From an uncultured Oscillospiraceae bacterium (GTDB lineage Bacteria; Bacillota; Clostridia; Oscillospirales; Acutalibacteraceae), in NCBI GenBank assembly GCA_900543215.1, contig UQQR01000002.1, positions 70,062-134,061 on the forward strand: a stretch of 64,000 nucleotides of DNA, written 5' to 3'. Position 1 is the first letter of the stretch; the number at the start of each line of letters is the position of its first letter. Below the pieces are notes generated by a model. That model saw nothing but the letters and a program-made list of their open reading frames with translations. It was not told the DNA's origin and ran no database searches. This document shows, in pieces, positions 42,616 through 51,894 of this stretch. Position numbers and translations under genes: made by a program.

Positions 42616-45018
42616 ATGACTAAATACACCATTACAGCTCTTTCGTCAATGATAGAGCGCAAGTTATCACATAATTTCGGCGTAACTCCGGATCAGGCGT
42701 CAGATGAGCTTTTCTATAAAGCCTGTGTGCTCGTTCTGCTTGAAATAATGAGCGACCGCCGTGCGGAATTTAAAAAAACGGCGGACGCCGAAGAGGCAAA
42801 GACTGTTTATTATCTCAGTATGGAATTCTTAATGGGTCGTTCGCTTAAGAATACTCTTTTCAATCTTGACCTTACGGAAACTATGCGTAAGGCTTTGTCA
42901 AAATTCAAGGTTAAGCTTGACAGACTTTACGATTTCGAGCCCGATGCGGGACTCGGCAACGGCGGTCTCGGCCGTTTGGCGGCTTGCTTTTTGGACGCGC
43001 TTTCAACCGGCGGCTATCCGGCAATGGGCTATTGCATACGCTATGAGTTGGGTATTTTCCGTCAGAAGCTGGTTGACGGCTGGCAGACCGAAATGCCCGA
43101 TTTCTGGCTTCCCGGCGGCGGAGTTTGGCTTGAACAGCGTCCGGCATCGGCGGTTGATGTTCATTTCGACGGCAAAATAAACGAATGGTGGGACGGAAGC
43201 TACCATCACATCGAGCACACGGGTTACAATACCGTTCACGCCATTCCCTATGACCTAATGGTTGCGGGCAAGGACGGCAAGACCGTAAATGTATTAAGGC
43301 TTTGGAGTGCCGAATGTCAGGACTTTGATATGTCCGCCTTTAATCAGGGAGACTATGTAAGAGCGCTTGAACAGCGCGCCATGACCGAGACAATTTCGAA
43401 GGTTCTTTACCCCGAGGACAATCATGTCGAGGGTAAATCGTTGAGACTGCGCCAGCAGTATTTCCTTGTTTCGGCTTCGGTTCAGGATATATTAAACCGC
43501 CATTTAAGAAAATATAACACGCTTGACAATCTTCCGGAAAAGGTTGCGATTCATATAAACGACACGCACCCGACCCTTTCGATACCCGAGCTTATGCGCT
43601 TTCTTCTTGACGAGTGCGGCTACGGTTGGGATAAGGCGTGGGATCTTGTAACCCGTACCGTTGCTTACACCAACCACACCGTTATGCCCGAAGCGCTTGA
43701 GTGCTGGTCCGAGGAGCTTATTAAGGAGCGTATTCCCCGTATCTATCAGATAATCAAGGAAATCGACCGCAGATTCAGGGGTGAGGTTCTTTCCCGTACA
43801 GGCGATCCGCTTGTGGTTGAGCGTACCGCGATAATTCAAAGCGGTGTTATAAGAATGGCAAACCTCTGCGTTGCCGCATGCCATACGGTAAACGGTGTTT
43901 CAAGACTTCACAGTGAGATACTCGTTGACGAGCTTTTCAAGGATTACGCAAAAATGACACCCGAAAAGTTCACCAATGTAACAAACGGTATAGCTCACCG
44001 CCGTTGGCTCTGCCAGGCAAACCCCGAGCTTACCTCTTACCTTACCGAGCTTATAGGCGACGGCTTTGTGAAGAACGCCGAGGAGCTTGAAAAGCTTATG
44101 GCGTTTAAGGACGACAAGACCGTTCTTAAGAGATTAGAGGAAATAAAGAAAAATAACAAGGTTCGCTTTGCGGATTATGTTAAGGAGAATACCTCGATAG
44201 TTCTCGACCCCGATTCTGTATTCGATATGCAGGTAAAGCGCCTGCACGAATATAAGCGTCAGCATCTTAATGCGCTTAATATAATTTCCGAATATCTGTA
44301 TCTTAAAAACAATCCGAATGCGGACTTTACTCCGAAAACCTATATTTTCGGCGCTAAGGCGGCGGCAGGTTACCTCTTCGCGAAAGAGATAATACAGATG
44401 ATATACAAGCTCTCCACCGTTATTGATAACGACCGCTCTGTAAACGATAAGCTTAAAATTCTCTTCCTTGAGGATTACAGGGTTACTATGGCGGAGCTTA
44501 TGATTCCGTCCGCCGATATAAGCGAGCAGATTTCATTGGCTTCTACCGAGGCGAGCGGTACGGGCAATATGAAGCTTATGATGAACGGCGCTGTTACCCT
44601 CGGAACGGAGGACGGCGCGAATGTTGAAATACACGAGGCTGTGGGCGACGACAATATACTGATCTTCGGTATGCAGACGCCCGAGGTTCTGGCTCTTCAG
44701 AAGAACGGTTATTCGCCTATGCAGTATTACAACAACAACGCGGAACTGCGTCAGGCGCTTGATTTTATAGGAAAGGGCATTGCGGGTCAGCCGTTTGACA
44801 ATATCTATAATACTCTTAAAACGCACGACACTTATATGGCTCTTGCGGACTTTGCCGATTACCGCGCTACACAACAAAAGGCAAGCGCGCTTTACCGCAA
44901 CCGCGATGTATGGAACAAAATGTCGCTTACCAATATCGCAAAATCCGGCATATTCTCGGCAGACCGCTCAATAGAAGAATATGCGAAGAATATTTGGCAT
45001 TTGTCGCCCGTAAAATAA
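42616..45018 (+). CDS. glgP: Glycogen/starch phosphorylase
   Basis: Releases glucose-1-phosphate from glycogen or maltodextrin using pyridoxal phosphate. The 800-residue protein has family length. PDAGLGNGGLGRLAACFLD (near 112), HINDTHPTLSIPELMR (near 315), RLHEYKRQHLNALN and the PLP-lysine motif EASGTGNMKLMMNGA (near 645) are intact. It is followed after 5 bp by a GH13 enzyme, and pgm upstream would convert its product to glucose-6-phosphate. It has its own promoter. Confidence 0.97.
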   Translation: MTKYTITALSSMIERKLSHNFGVTPDQASDELFYKACVLVLLEIMSDRRAEFKKTADAEEAKTVYYLSMEFLMGRSLKNTLFNLDLTETMRKALSKFKVKLDRLYDFEPDAGLGNGGLGRLAACFLDALSTGGYPAMGYCIRYELGIFRQKLVDGWQTEMPDFWLPGGGVWLEQRPASAVDVHFDGKINEWWDGSYHHIEHTGYNTVHAIPYDLMVAGKDGKTVNVLRLWSAECQDFDMSAFNQGDYVRALEQRAMTETISKVLYPEDNHVEGKSLRLRQQYFLVSASVQDILNRHLRKYNTLDNLPEKVAIHINDTHPTLSIPELMRFLLDECGYGWDKAWDLVTRTVAYTNHTVMPEALECWSEELIKERIPRIYQIIKEIDRRFRGEVLSRTGDPLVVERTAIIQSGVIRMANLCVAACHTVNGVSRLHSEILVDELFKDYAKMTPEKFTNVTNGIAHRRWLCQANPELTSYLTELIGDGFVKNAEELEKLMAFKDDKTVLKRLEEIKKNNKVRFADYVKENTSIVLDPDSVFDMQVKRLHEYKRQHLNALNIISEYLYLKNNPNADFTPKTYIFGAKAAAGYLFAKEIIQMIYKLSTVIDNDRSVNDKLKILFLEDYRVTMAELMIPSADISEQISLASTEASGTGNMKLMMNGAVTLGTEDGANVEIHEAVGDDNILIFGMQTPEVLALQKNGYSPMQYYNNNAELRQALDFIGKGIAGQPFDNIYNTLKTHDTYMALADFADYRATQQKASALYRNRDVWNKMSLTNIAKSGIFSADRSIEEYAKNIWHLSPVK

Positions 45019-45023
45019 ACAGT

Positions 45024-46877
45024 ATGCAATATTATCCTTTTGATTCAAGAAATCCTATTTACAGGAATAAACTCGGAGCTTTAGCCGAAGGGGAGACCCT
45101 TCGGCTAAAGCTGTTACTGCACAGGGACGCAAGAGTACATAACGCCTACTTAAAGCTCAGAAACGATAACGGCGAAACAGTCAGGGAATTAAGACTGACG
45201 GCGGCGGACTTTCTTGATGAATACAGATTTTACGAGGGCGACATCACCCTCGGAGAAGGGCTTTATTGGTATCAGTTCAGATATACAAGCGATTACGGTG
45301 AATTTTGCGTTTCAAAGACAGATACCTCGCTCGGAATAGTGTCGGGCGAGGGCGGATGGTGGCAGCTTACTGTGTATAACCGCGGCTTTAATACTCCCGA
45401 TTGGCTTGACGGCGGCATTATTTATCAGATCTTCCCCGACCGCTTTTTTTCTTCGGGTGAAGAAAAGCAGAATGTTCCGGAGGACAGATTTATCTGCAAG
45501 GATTGGTATAAACAACCCGAATACCGCCAGATACCCGAGAAATGTACGCTCGGAAACGATTATTACGGCGGCGATTTCAAGGGAATTGAAGAAAAACTGC
45601 CGTATCTTAAATCGCTCGGCGTAAGCTGTATTTATCTGAACCCCATATTCGAGGCGCACTCCAACCACCGCTACAACACCGCCGATTATATGAAGACCGA
45701 CCCGTCTCTCGGTACGGAGGAGGAGCTTGTTTCGCTTATAAAAGCGGCGGAAAAGCAGGGCATTTATTTGGTGCTTGACGGCGTTTTTTCCCACACGGGG
45801 GACGACAGTGTATATTTTAACTCAAAACACAGATACGGTACCGACGGCGCCGCCTATTCGGAAGGCTCACCGTATCGCAGCTGGTATAAGTTCGGGAATT
45901 ACCCGACGGGCTATGCCTGCTGGTGGGGCGTTCCGTCCCTGCCCGAAACCGAGGAAAACGACCTGTCCTTTTCCGATTTTATCACCGGTGAAAACGGCGT
46001 TATAAGATACTGGCTTAAAAAAGGCATAAAGGGCTGGAGGCTTGATGTCGCGGATGAGCTGCCCGATGAATTTCTCGACAGAATACGCCTTGCCGTTAAG
46101 TCCGAGGGCGAGGACAATTACCTTTTGGGCGAGGTATGGGAGGACGCTACAAACAAGATAAGCTACGGAAGCCGCCGCAGATTTTTAAGAGGCCGCCAGC
46201 TTGACTCGGTTATGAATTATCCCTTTGCGAACGCAATAGTCGATTTTGTGAAAAACGGCAATTCGCAGGATCTTTACAATACGGTGCTTAATATTTTGGA
46301 GAACTATCCTCCGCAGGCGGTAAAGCTCCTTATGAATCATATCGGCACTCACGATACGGCGAGAATTCTGACCGTCCTTGCAAGCAATATGTCCGAAACG
46401 GGCGACCGCAGGTGGCAGTCGGAACAAACCCTGAGCGGCGAGCAATATGCTGACGGGGTAAGGCTTTTAAAACTTGCCGCTGTTTTGCAGTTTACACTGC
46501 CGGGTGTGCCGTCTGTTTATTACGGTGACGAAGCCGGTCTTACGGGATACGGCGACCCGTTTTGCCGTGCGGGCTACCCGTGGGGCAGAGAAAACAGGGA
46601 GCTTATAGATTTTTATAAAACGCTCGGACAGTTCAGGCGTTCTTCACCCGTATTTGCATCGGGTGATTTTATACCCGTTTATGCGCAAAACGCTGTTTTT
46701 GCTTTTATCCGTAAGAAAGGGAAAAGCGCTGTGCTTACGGCTGTAAATTCGGGGAACGCTTCGGCGGAAATCGAAGTTCCCTCGGAATACCGCGGCGCAA
46801 AGCCCGTATTCGGCGGTAAGGCGGAAAACGGCAGGCTTAAAATAGGACCCCGTGATTTTGCGATACTGGCACTTTAA
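45024..46877 (+). CDS. Glycoside hydrolase family 13 (alpha-amylase/neopullulanase-like)
   Basis: About 617 residues. An N-terminal CBM34-like domain (YYPFDSRNPIYRNKLGALAEGE) is followed by the GH13 barrel. Region I is DGVFSHTGDDS, the nucleophile region is KGWRLDVADELP, the acid/base region LLGEVWED, and region IV MNHIGTHDTAR. No signal peptide is present, so it acts in the cytoplasm, probably on glycogen or maltodextrins with GlgP. The ATG at 45024 is chosen since it lies just after the glgP stop and begins the conserved domain. A perfect 16-bp hairpin lies inside the first 90 bases. Confidence 0.9.
   Translation: MQYYPFDSRNPIYRNKLGALAEGETLRLKLLLHRDARVHNAYLKLRNDNGETVRELRLTAADFLDEYRFYEGDITLGEGLYWYQFRYTSDYGEFCVSKTDTSLGIVSGEGGWWQLTVYNRGFNTPDWLDGGIIYQIFPDRFFSSGEEKQNVPEDRFICKDWYKQPEYRQIPEKCTLGNDYYGGDFKGIEEKLPYLKSLGVSCIYLNPIFEAHSNHRYNTADYMKTDPSLGTEEELVSLIKAAEKQGIYLVLDGVFSHTGDDSVYFNSKHRYGTDGAAYSEGSPYRSWYKFGNYPTGYACWWGVPSLPETEENDLSFSDFITGENGVIRYWLKKGIKGWRLDVADELPDEFLDRIRLAVKSEGEDNYLLGEVWEDATNKISYGSRRRFLRGRQLDSVMNYPFANAIVDFVKNGNSQDLYNTVLNILENYPPQAVKLLMNHIGTHDTARILTVLASNMSETGDRRWQSEQTLSGEQYADGVRLLKLAAVLQFTLPGVPSVYYGDEAGLTGYGDPFCRAGYPWGRENRELIDFYKTLGQFRRSSPVFASGDFIPVYAQNAVFAFIRKKGKSAVLTAVNSGNASAEIEVPSEYRGAKPVFGGKAENGRLKIGPRDFAILAL
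45077..45112 (+). other. Perfect 16-bp hairpin inside the GH13 coding start
   Basis: Arms 45077-45092 and 45097-45112 are exact complements (AGCTTTAGCCGAAGGG) around a GAGA (GNRA-type) loop. It encodes ALAEGETLRLKL and has no T-run, so it is not a terminator. Confidence 0.8.
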
Positions 46878-46882
46878 AATTC

Positions 46883-46918
46883 GGCGCTGTTCGAAATAAC
46901 AGCGCCGCTTGTTATTTT
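46883..46918 (+). terminator. Terminator after the glgP-GH13 unit
   Basis: Perfect 9-bp stem GGCGCTGTT / AACAGCGCC with a 6-nt loop, then GCTTGTTATTTT. Confidence 0.75.
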
Positions 46919-46990
46919 CGACAATTTGAACGGTGAGGTTATGGTTAAATTGTAATTATGAACAAACTTTGAAAAAAAGGTCGGGTTTTG

Positions 46991-47019
46991 TTGACTTTGA
47001 GGACAAGCTGTGTTACGAT
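46991..47019 (+). promoter_or_regulatory. Promoter of the riboswitch-xpt unit
   Basis: TTGACT at 46991-46996, 17-bp spacer, TACGAT at 47014-47019 with TGT extended -10. Confidence 0.7.
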
Positions 47020-47043
47020 AAGGTTACAGAAAATTTAATAGTT

Positions 47044-47112
47044 TTGCCAATATAGGTTTGGATTGTGGCCCAAATGTTTCTACCGCACGCCTTTAAGTTG
47101 CGACTATTGGTT
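47044..47112 (+). ncRNA. Guanine-class purine riboswitch aptamer
   Basis: P1 pairs CCAATA (47047-47052) with TATTGG (47105-47110). The conserved J2/3 GTTTCTACC (47076-47084) and J3/1 GACTAT are present. The C in GACTAT corresponds to the specificity base of guanine riboswitches (adenine types have T). L2 ends in GG as needed for the loop-loop contact. J1/2 reads TAGG rather than the usual TAAT, and P2 has a mismatch, so it is a slightly divergent member. Position before xpt supports the call. Confidence 0.85.
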
Positions 47113-47168
47113 GCTTATATCACAGGTTGTTTTTTAACCTGCGTTTAAGCGTTTTTATTATTGGCAAG

Positions 47169-47200
47169 CAGACTTTTTAAAAAAAGTCTGTTTTTGTTTT
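47169..47200 (+). terminator. Riboswitch expression-platform terminator
   Basis: CAGACTTTTT pairs with AAAAAGTCTG, followed by TTTTTGTTTTT. With purine bound this should stop transcription before xpt. Confidence 0.82.
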
Positions 47201-47224
47201 TCTTAAAAGGAGATTTCGCAATTT

Positions 47225-47797
47225 ATGAAAGCCTTGGAGCAGAAGATAGTTAAGGAAGGAACGGTTCTTCCGGGAAATATTCTTAAAGTAGGCTCGTTTT
47301 TAAATCATCAGATAGATGTAGACTTTACTATGGAAATGGGAAAGGAAATAGCCGAGCTTTTTAAGGATGACGGCGTTACCAAAATACTGACGATCGAAAC
47401 ATCGGGCATTGCGATAGCCGTAGGCGCGGGCGCCGCGCTTCATGTGCCGGTGGTTTTCGCGAAAAAGCATAAATCAAGCAATGTTTCGGGCGAGGTTTAT
47501 AAAACCGTGGTTCATTCTTATACCCACGGCACCGATTACAATGTGGTGGTTGAAAAGAATTACCTTAATTCGGAAGACAAAATTTTAATAGTTGACGATT
47601 TTCTTGCAAACGGTAAGGCTTTAAAAGGTCTTATTGATATAGTTAATCAGGCGGGCGCCTCGCTAGCGGGAGCGTCCTGCGCAATTGAAAAAGGCTTTCA
47701 GCACGGCGGCGATGAACTTCGTGCCGACGGCATAAAGGTCGAATCACTTGCGATAATCGACAGTATGGAGAACGGCACGGTCGTTTTCAGGGACTGA
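47225..47797 (+). CDS. xpt: Xanthine phosphoribosyltransferase
   Basis: Salvages xanthine (and less well guanine) with PRPP to make XMP. The 190-residue protein begins MKALEQKIVKEGTVLPGNILKVGSFLNHQID, typical of Xpt, and the PRPP motif is ILIVDDFLANGKAL (near 122). An AAAAGGAGA site precedes the ATG. Control by the guanine riboswitch upstream is the classic arrangement. The substrate could reach the cell through the transporter encoded next. Confidence 0.96.
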   Translation: MKALEQKIVKEGTVLPGNILKVGSFLNHQIDVDFTMEMGKEIAELFKDDGVTKILTIETSGIAIAVGAGAALHVPVVFAKKHKSSNVSGEVYKTVVHSYTHGTDYNVVVEKNYLNSEDKILIVDDFLANGKALKGLIDIVNQAGASLAGASCAIEKGFQHGGDELRADGIKVESLAIIDSMENGTVVFRD

Positions 47798-47856
47798 TCG
47801 GATAAACGCGGAAAAATCCGCTTATCAAATAAATAATTTTTCGGAGGAAGAAAATT

Positions 47857-49128
47857 ATGAAGAAACTCACAGCAATGCTTCTTTGCCTTGCAATGCTCTT
47901 TGCGTTTGCAGGCTGCGGCAGCAAAGACACAAGCTCGGACTCTAAGGGCGGCAGCAAAAAGGTTCTCTCAATCGACGAGGTTGAAAAGACCGTTCCCGCT
48001 AAGATGAACAAGGTTGAAAAGGACAAGTTCAAAATCGGCCTTATCTGCCTTCACGACGAAAACTCCACCTATGACAACAACTTCATCCAGGCCCTTAAAG
48101 AGGCTCAGAAGGATTTAGGTCTTAAGGACGAGCAGGTTCTTATAAAAACCAACATAGGCGAGACAGACGCTTGCTACACAGCGGCAGCAGAGCTTGCGGA
48201 CGCCGGCTGCAATGTAATCTTCGCAGACTCCTTCGGTCATGAAAGCTTTGTAATGCAGGCTGCCGGCGAATATCCGGATGTTCAGTTCTGCCATGCTACC
48301 GGTACAAAGGCTCAGACCGCTAAGATTGCCAACTTCCACAATGCTTTCGCTTCTATATATCAGGGCAGATACCTTGCAGGCGTTGCCGCAGGTATGAAGC
48401 TTAAGGAAATGATTGATAACGGCACCATCACCGCTGACAAGGCTGTTATCGGTTATGTAGGCGCATTCGACTATGCCGAAGTTGTTTCAGGTATGACTTC
48501 ATTCTTCCTCGGCGCCCGTTCCGTATGCGAATCCGCTACAATGAAGGTTACCTACACCAACTCTTGGTTTGATATTGCGAAGGAAAAAGAGGCTGCTCTT
48601 AACCTTATCAATTCAGGCTGCGTTCTTATAAGCCAGCACGCCGATTCAGAGGGCGCTCCCAAGGCTTGTGAAGAAAAGAATGTACCGAATGTTGCTTACA
48701 ACATCAGCACCATTTCGATGGGTCCGAACACTGCGCTTATCTCTTCTAAGATCGACTGGGCTCCCTACTTCAAGAAGATCATAAACGCTGCTCTTGAAGG
48801 CGGCACAATTCCGTCTGACTACTGCGGCACAATATCCGAAGGCTATGTTGCTTTGACCGAGCTTAACGAAAAGGTTGCCGCTGCAGGCACAAAGGAAAAG
48901 CTTGAAGAGGTTAAGGCTAAGCTTGTTTCCGGCGAATTAAAGGTATTTGATACCTCAACATTCACTGTGAACGGCAAAAAGCTCGACAGCTACACAGCCG
49001 ATGTTGTTGATAAGGGCGATTTCGTTCCGGACAGCGAGGTTGTTAAGGACGGTCAGTTCGAGGAATCCACCTTCAGATCTGCTCCTTACTTTGATATTAA
49101 ATACATCGACGGTATAAGCAAGAGCTAA
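47857..49128 (+). CDS. BMP family ABC transporter substrate-binding lipoprotein
   Basis: Cell-surface nucleoside-binding lipoprotein of 423 residues. The signal peptide ends FAFAGC, with Cys near 21 as the lipid site. The mature protein has PnrA/BmpA-type features: FKIGLICLHDENSTYDNNFIQAL, CNVIFADSFGHESFV, QGRYLAGVAAGMKL, ADSEGAPKACEEKN. By analogy with the NupNOPQ system of Bacillus subtilis the ligand is probably a purine nucleoside. Codon use is more biased than in the neighbours, as for a highly expressed gene. It lies 59 bp after xpt and probably shares riboswitch control. Confidence 0.93.
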   Translation: MKKLTAMLLCLAMLFAFAGCGSKDTSSDSKGGSKKVLSIDEVEKTVPAKMNKVEKDKFKIGLICLHDENSTYDNNFIQALKEAQKDLGLKDEQVLIKTNIGETDACYTAAAELADAGCNVIFADSFGHESFVMQAAGEYPDVQFCHATGTKAQTAKIANFHNAFASIYQGRYLAGVAAGMKLKEMIDNGTITADKAVIGYVGAFDYAEVVSGMTSFFLGARSVCESATMKVTYTNSWFDIAKEKEAALNLINSGCVLISQHADSEGAPKACEEKNVPNVAYNISTISMGPNTALISSKIDWAPYFKKIINAALEGGTIPSDYCGTISEGYVALTELNEKVAAAGTKEKLEEVKAKLVSGELKVFDTSTFTVNGKKLDSYTADVVDKGDFVPDSEVVKDGQFEESTFRSAPYFDIKYIDGISKS

Positions 49129-49142
49129 AAAACCGCATTTTG

Positions 49143-49184
49143 GGCGGAGCGACTTTCTCGCTCCGCCTTGACTTCTTTTTTAAT
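49143..49184 (+). terminator. Hairpin between binding protein and ATPase genes
   Basis: Perfect 10-bp stem GGCGGAGCGA / TCGCTCCGCC, CTTTC loop, then a T-rich run. Probably partial termination or 3'-end protection that keeps the binding protein more abundant than the membrane components. Confidence 0.7.
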
Positions 49185-49262
49185 ACGGCTCAGGGCTGAA
49201 AAGAGAACGGAGTAAGATGCATTTTCTTTTGAACTTTGAGCGAACGGAAAGGTGAGATTTTT

Positions 49263-50801
49263 TTGAGTAACGCGGCAATAGAATTGCGTGGTATTACCAA
49301 ACGCTTCGGCAAGATTACAGCCAACAAAAATGTAAATCTTTCGGTTTACGGCGGCGAGATTTTGTCTCTGTTGGGTGAAAACGGCAGCGGTAAAACAACG
49401 CTTATGAATATGCTTTCGGGAATATACTACCCCGATGAGGGAGAGATATTCATAAACGGCGAAGAGGCGGTTATCCGCTCGCCTAAGGACGCATTCAATT
49501 ATAAAATCGGTATGATACATCAGCATTTTAAGCTTATAGATGTATTTTCCGCCGCGGAAAATATCGTACTCGGTCTTAAGGAAGAGGGGCGCTACGATAT
49601 TAAAAAGGTAACTGCGAGGGTTAAAAACATAAGCGAAAAATACGGCTTTGATATAGACCCAAACAAAAAAATATACGAAATGTCGGTTTCCGAAAAGCAG
49701 ACCGTTGAAATAGTAAAGGTGCTCTACAGGGGCGCTGATATACTTATACTTGACGAGCCTACCGCGGTGCTTACTCCTCAGGAGACCCAAAAGCTTTTTG
49801 CGGTACTCCGCCGTATGCGCGACGACGGCAAGGCTATAATTATTATTACCCACAAACTGCACGAGGTTCTCTCGCTTTCCGACCGTGTTGCGGTTCTCAG
49901 AAAGGGCGAATACATCGGAACCGTAAACACCGCTGAAACAAGCGAATCCGAGCTTACCGAAATGATGGTCGGCAAAAAGGTATCGCTTAACATCGACCGC
50001 ACTGAATCTGAAAATACCGCCGACAGGCTTATGATAAAGGGACTTGACCTTTACGACGAAAACGGTGTCAAGGTGCTTGACGATATATCCTTTACCGCAA
50101 AAAGCGGCGAAATATTGGGTATTGCCGGTATTGCCGGCAGCGGTCAGCGCGAATTGCTTGAAGCGATTGCAGGACTTTTAAAGGTAAGCAGCGGCGAAAT
50201 TATTTACAATAACCCGAAAACGGGAACAGAGGAAAATTTAAGGGACAAGACCCCCATTCAGATAAGAGAACTCGGCGTTCGTCTTTCATTTGTACCGGAG
50301 GACAGGCTCGGTATGGGGCTTGTCGGTAATATGGATATTGTGGATAATATGATGCTCAGAAGCTACCGCAGAGGAAAATCGGTATTTGTAAACCGTCAGT
50401 CTCCGAAAAAGCTTGCCGAGGATATTATAAAGGACCTTGAAATAGCAACTCCGAGTGCTAATACACCCGTTCGCCGTCTTTCGGGCGGTAATGTGCAAAA
50501 GGTGCTTGTAGGCCGTGAAATTGCGGCGTCCCCGACCGTTCTTATGGCGGCTTACCCCGTAAGAGGTCTCGATATTAACTCCTCTTATATGATATACAAT
50601 CTTCTTAATAAGCAAAAGGAAAACGGCGTTGCGGTTATATTCGTCGGCGAGGATCTGGATGTTTTAACCGAGCTGTGCGACAGGATTATGGTAATAGGCT
50701 CGGGCAGAGTAACGGGAATACTTGACGGCAGAACCGCCGATAAAAATGAGATTGGCTTACTTATGACTAAAACAAACGGAGGCGCCGAAAATGAAAACTA
50801 A
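49263..50801 (+). CDS. Nucleoside ABC transporter, tandem ATP-binding protein
   Basis: About 512 residues with two ATPase domains, as in RbsA/NupO-type proteins. The first domain has Walker A GENGSGKTTLMN, signature-like MSVSEKQTVE and Walker B LILDEPTAVLTP. The second has a degenerate Walker A (GIAGSGQRELLEA), signature LSGGNVQKV and degenerate Walker B (LMAAYPVRGLD), normal for this family. The TTG at 49263 is chosen because AAGGTGAG lies about 7 bases upstream. It overlaps the first permease gene by 11 bp. Confidence 0.94.
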   Translation: MSNAAIELRGITKRFGKITANKNVNLSVYGGEILSLLGENGSGKTTLMNMLSGIYYPDEGEIFINGEEAVIRSPKDAFNYKIGMIHQHFKLIDVFSAAENIVLGLKEEGRYDIKKVTARVKNISEKYGFDIDPNKKIYEMSVSEKQTVEIVKVLYRGADILILDEPTAVLTPQETQKLFAVLRRMRDDGKAIIIITHKLHEVLSLSDRVAVLRKGEYIGTVNTAETSESELTEMMVGKKVSLNIDRTESENTADRLMIKGLDLYDENGVKVLDDISFTAKSGEILGIAGIAGSGQRELLEAIAGLLKVSSGEIIYNNPKTGTEENLRDKTPIQIRELGVRLSFVPEDRLGMGLVGNMDIVDNMMLRSYRRGKSVFVNRQSPKKLAEDIIKDLEIATPSANTPVRRLSGGNVQKVLVGREIAASPTVLMAAYPVRGLDINSSYMIYNLLNKQKENGVAVIFVGEDLDVLTELCDRIMVIGSGRVTGILDGRTADKNEIGLLMTKTNGGAENEN

Positions 50802-51894
50802 TGAAAAGCACACTCGGGAACCGCTGTTTCACATAACGAAGCGCTCCGATATAATATGGTGGAAGGCGTGGCTCATAAGGGCAATCGCTATTATTGCCGC
50901 ACTCGTCGTATGCTCGTTTGTAATAATCGCTCTTACAAAATATAATCCTCTTCAGGTTTATAAAACAATGATAAACGGCAGCTTCGGCTCGGAGAGAAAG
51001 ATTTGGATACTGTTTCAGAATATAGCAATGCTGCTTTGCATATCCCTCGCGGTTACGCCCGCATTTAAAATGCGCTTCTGGAACCTCGGTGCAGAGGGAC
51101 AGGTGCTTGTGGGAGGTCTTGCAAGTGCCGCCTGTATGTTCTACTTTAAGGACAGTCTGCCGAACGGAGTTTTAATTCCGATAATGCTTGCCGCAAGTAT
51201 TTTGGGCGGCGTTATATGGGGCGTTATACCTGCGTTTTTCAAGGCAAACTGGGGTACAAACGAAAGCCTTTTCACCCTTATGATGAACTATGTGGCAACA
51301 CAGCTTGTGGCGTTCTTTATAATGGTCTGGGTTCCGAGCGGTTCAAGCGTTATGGGCGTTATAAACCAGATGACAAGAAGCGGCTGGCTGCCCGATATAT
51401 TCGGTCAAAAATATTTGCTTAATATTATTGTGGTCGCCGTTGTTACCGTGATAATGTTTATTTACCTTAAATACAGCAAGCAGGGCTATGAGATTTCGGT
51501 AGTTGGTGAAAGCGAAAACACTGCGAGATACATAGGCATAAATGTTAAAAAGGTAATAATCCGCACTATGGTAATTTCGGGCGCAGTGTGCGGACTTGCG
51601 GGCTTTTTGCTTGTATCGGGCACAAATCACACGGTATCCACAAACCTTGCGGGCGGTATGGGCTTTACCGCGATAATGGTTTCGTGGCTCGCAAAGTTTA
51701 ACCCCGTTGTTATGACGCTTACTTCATTCCTGATAGTATTTCTGCAAAGGGGTGCGGGCGAGATAGCTACGGCTTTCCGCCTTAACGAAAGTGTTTCGGA
51801 CATACTTACGGGCATAATAATCTTCTTTATAATAGGATGCGAGTTCTTTATAAATTACCGCATAAATGTTCGCTCTAAAAAGGAGGCCAAATAA
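50791..51894 (+). CDS. Nucleoside ABC transporter permease 1
   Basis: A 367-residue permease of the BPD_transp_2 family with about eight to ten membrane segments. The conserved FWNLGAEGQVLVGGLA block (near 90) and ENTARYIGINVKKVI (near 240) are typical of the NupP/YufP type. It overlaps the ATPase gene by 11 bp and the second permease by 1 bp. Confidence 0.93.
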   Translation: MKTNEKHTREPLFHITKRSDIIWWKAWLIRAIAIIAALVVCSFVIIALTKYNPLQVYKTMINGSFGSERKIWILFQNIAMLLCISLAVTPAFKMRFWNLGAEGQVLVGGLASAACMFYFKDSLPNGVLIPIMLAASILGGVIWGVIPAFFKANWGTNESLFTLMMNYVATQLVAFFIMVWVPSGSSVMGVINQMTRSGWLPDIFGQKYLLNIIVVAVVTVIMFIYLKYSKQGYEISVVGESENTARYIGINVKKVIIRTMVISGAVCGLAGFLLVSGTNHTVSTNLAGGMGFTAIMVSWLAKFNPVVMTLTSFLIVFLQRGAGEIATAFRLNESVSDILTGIIIFFIIGCEFFINYRINVRSKKEAK

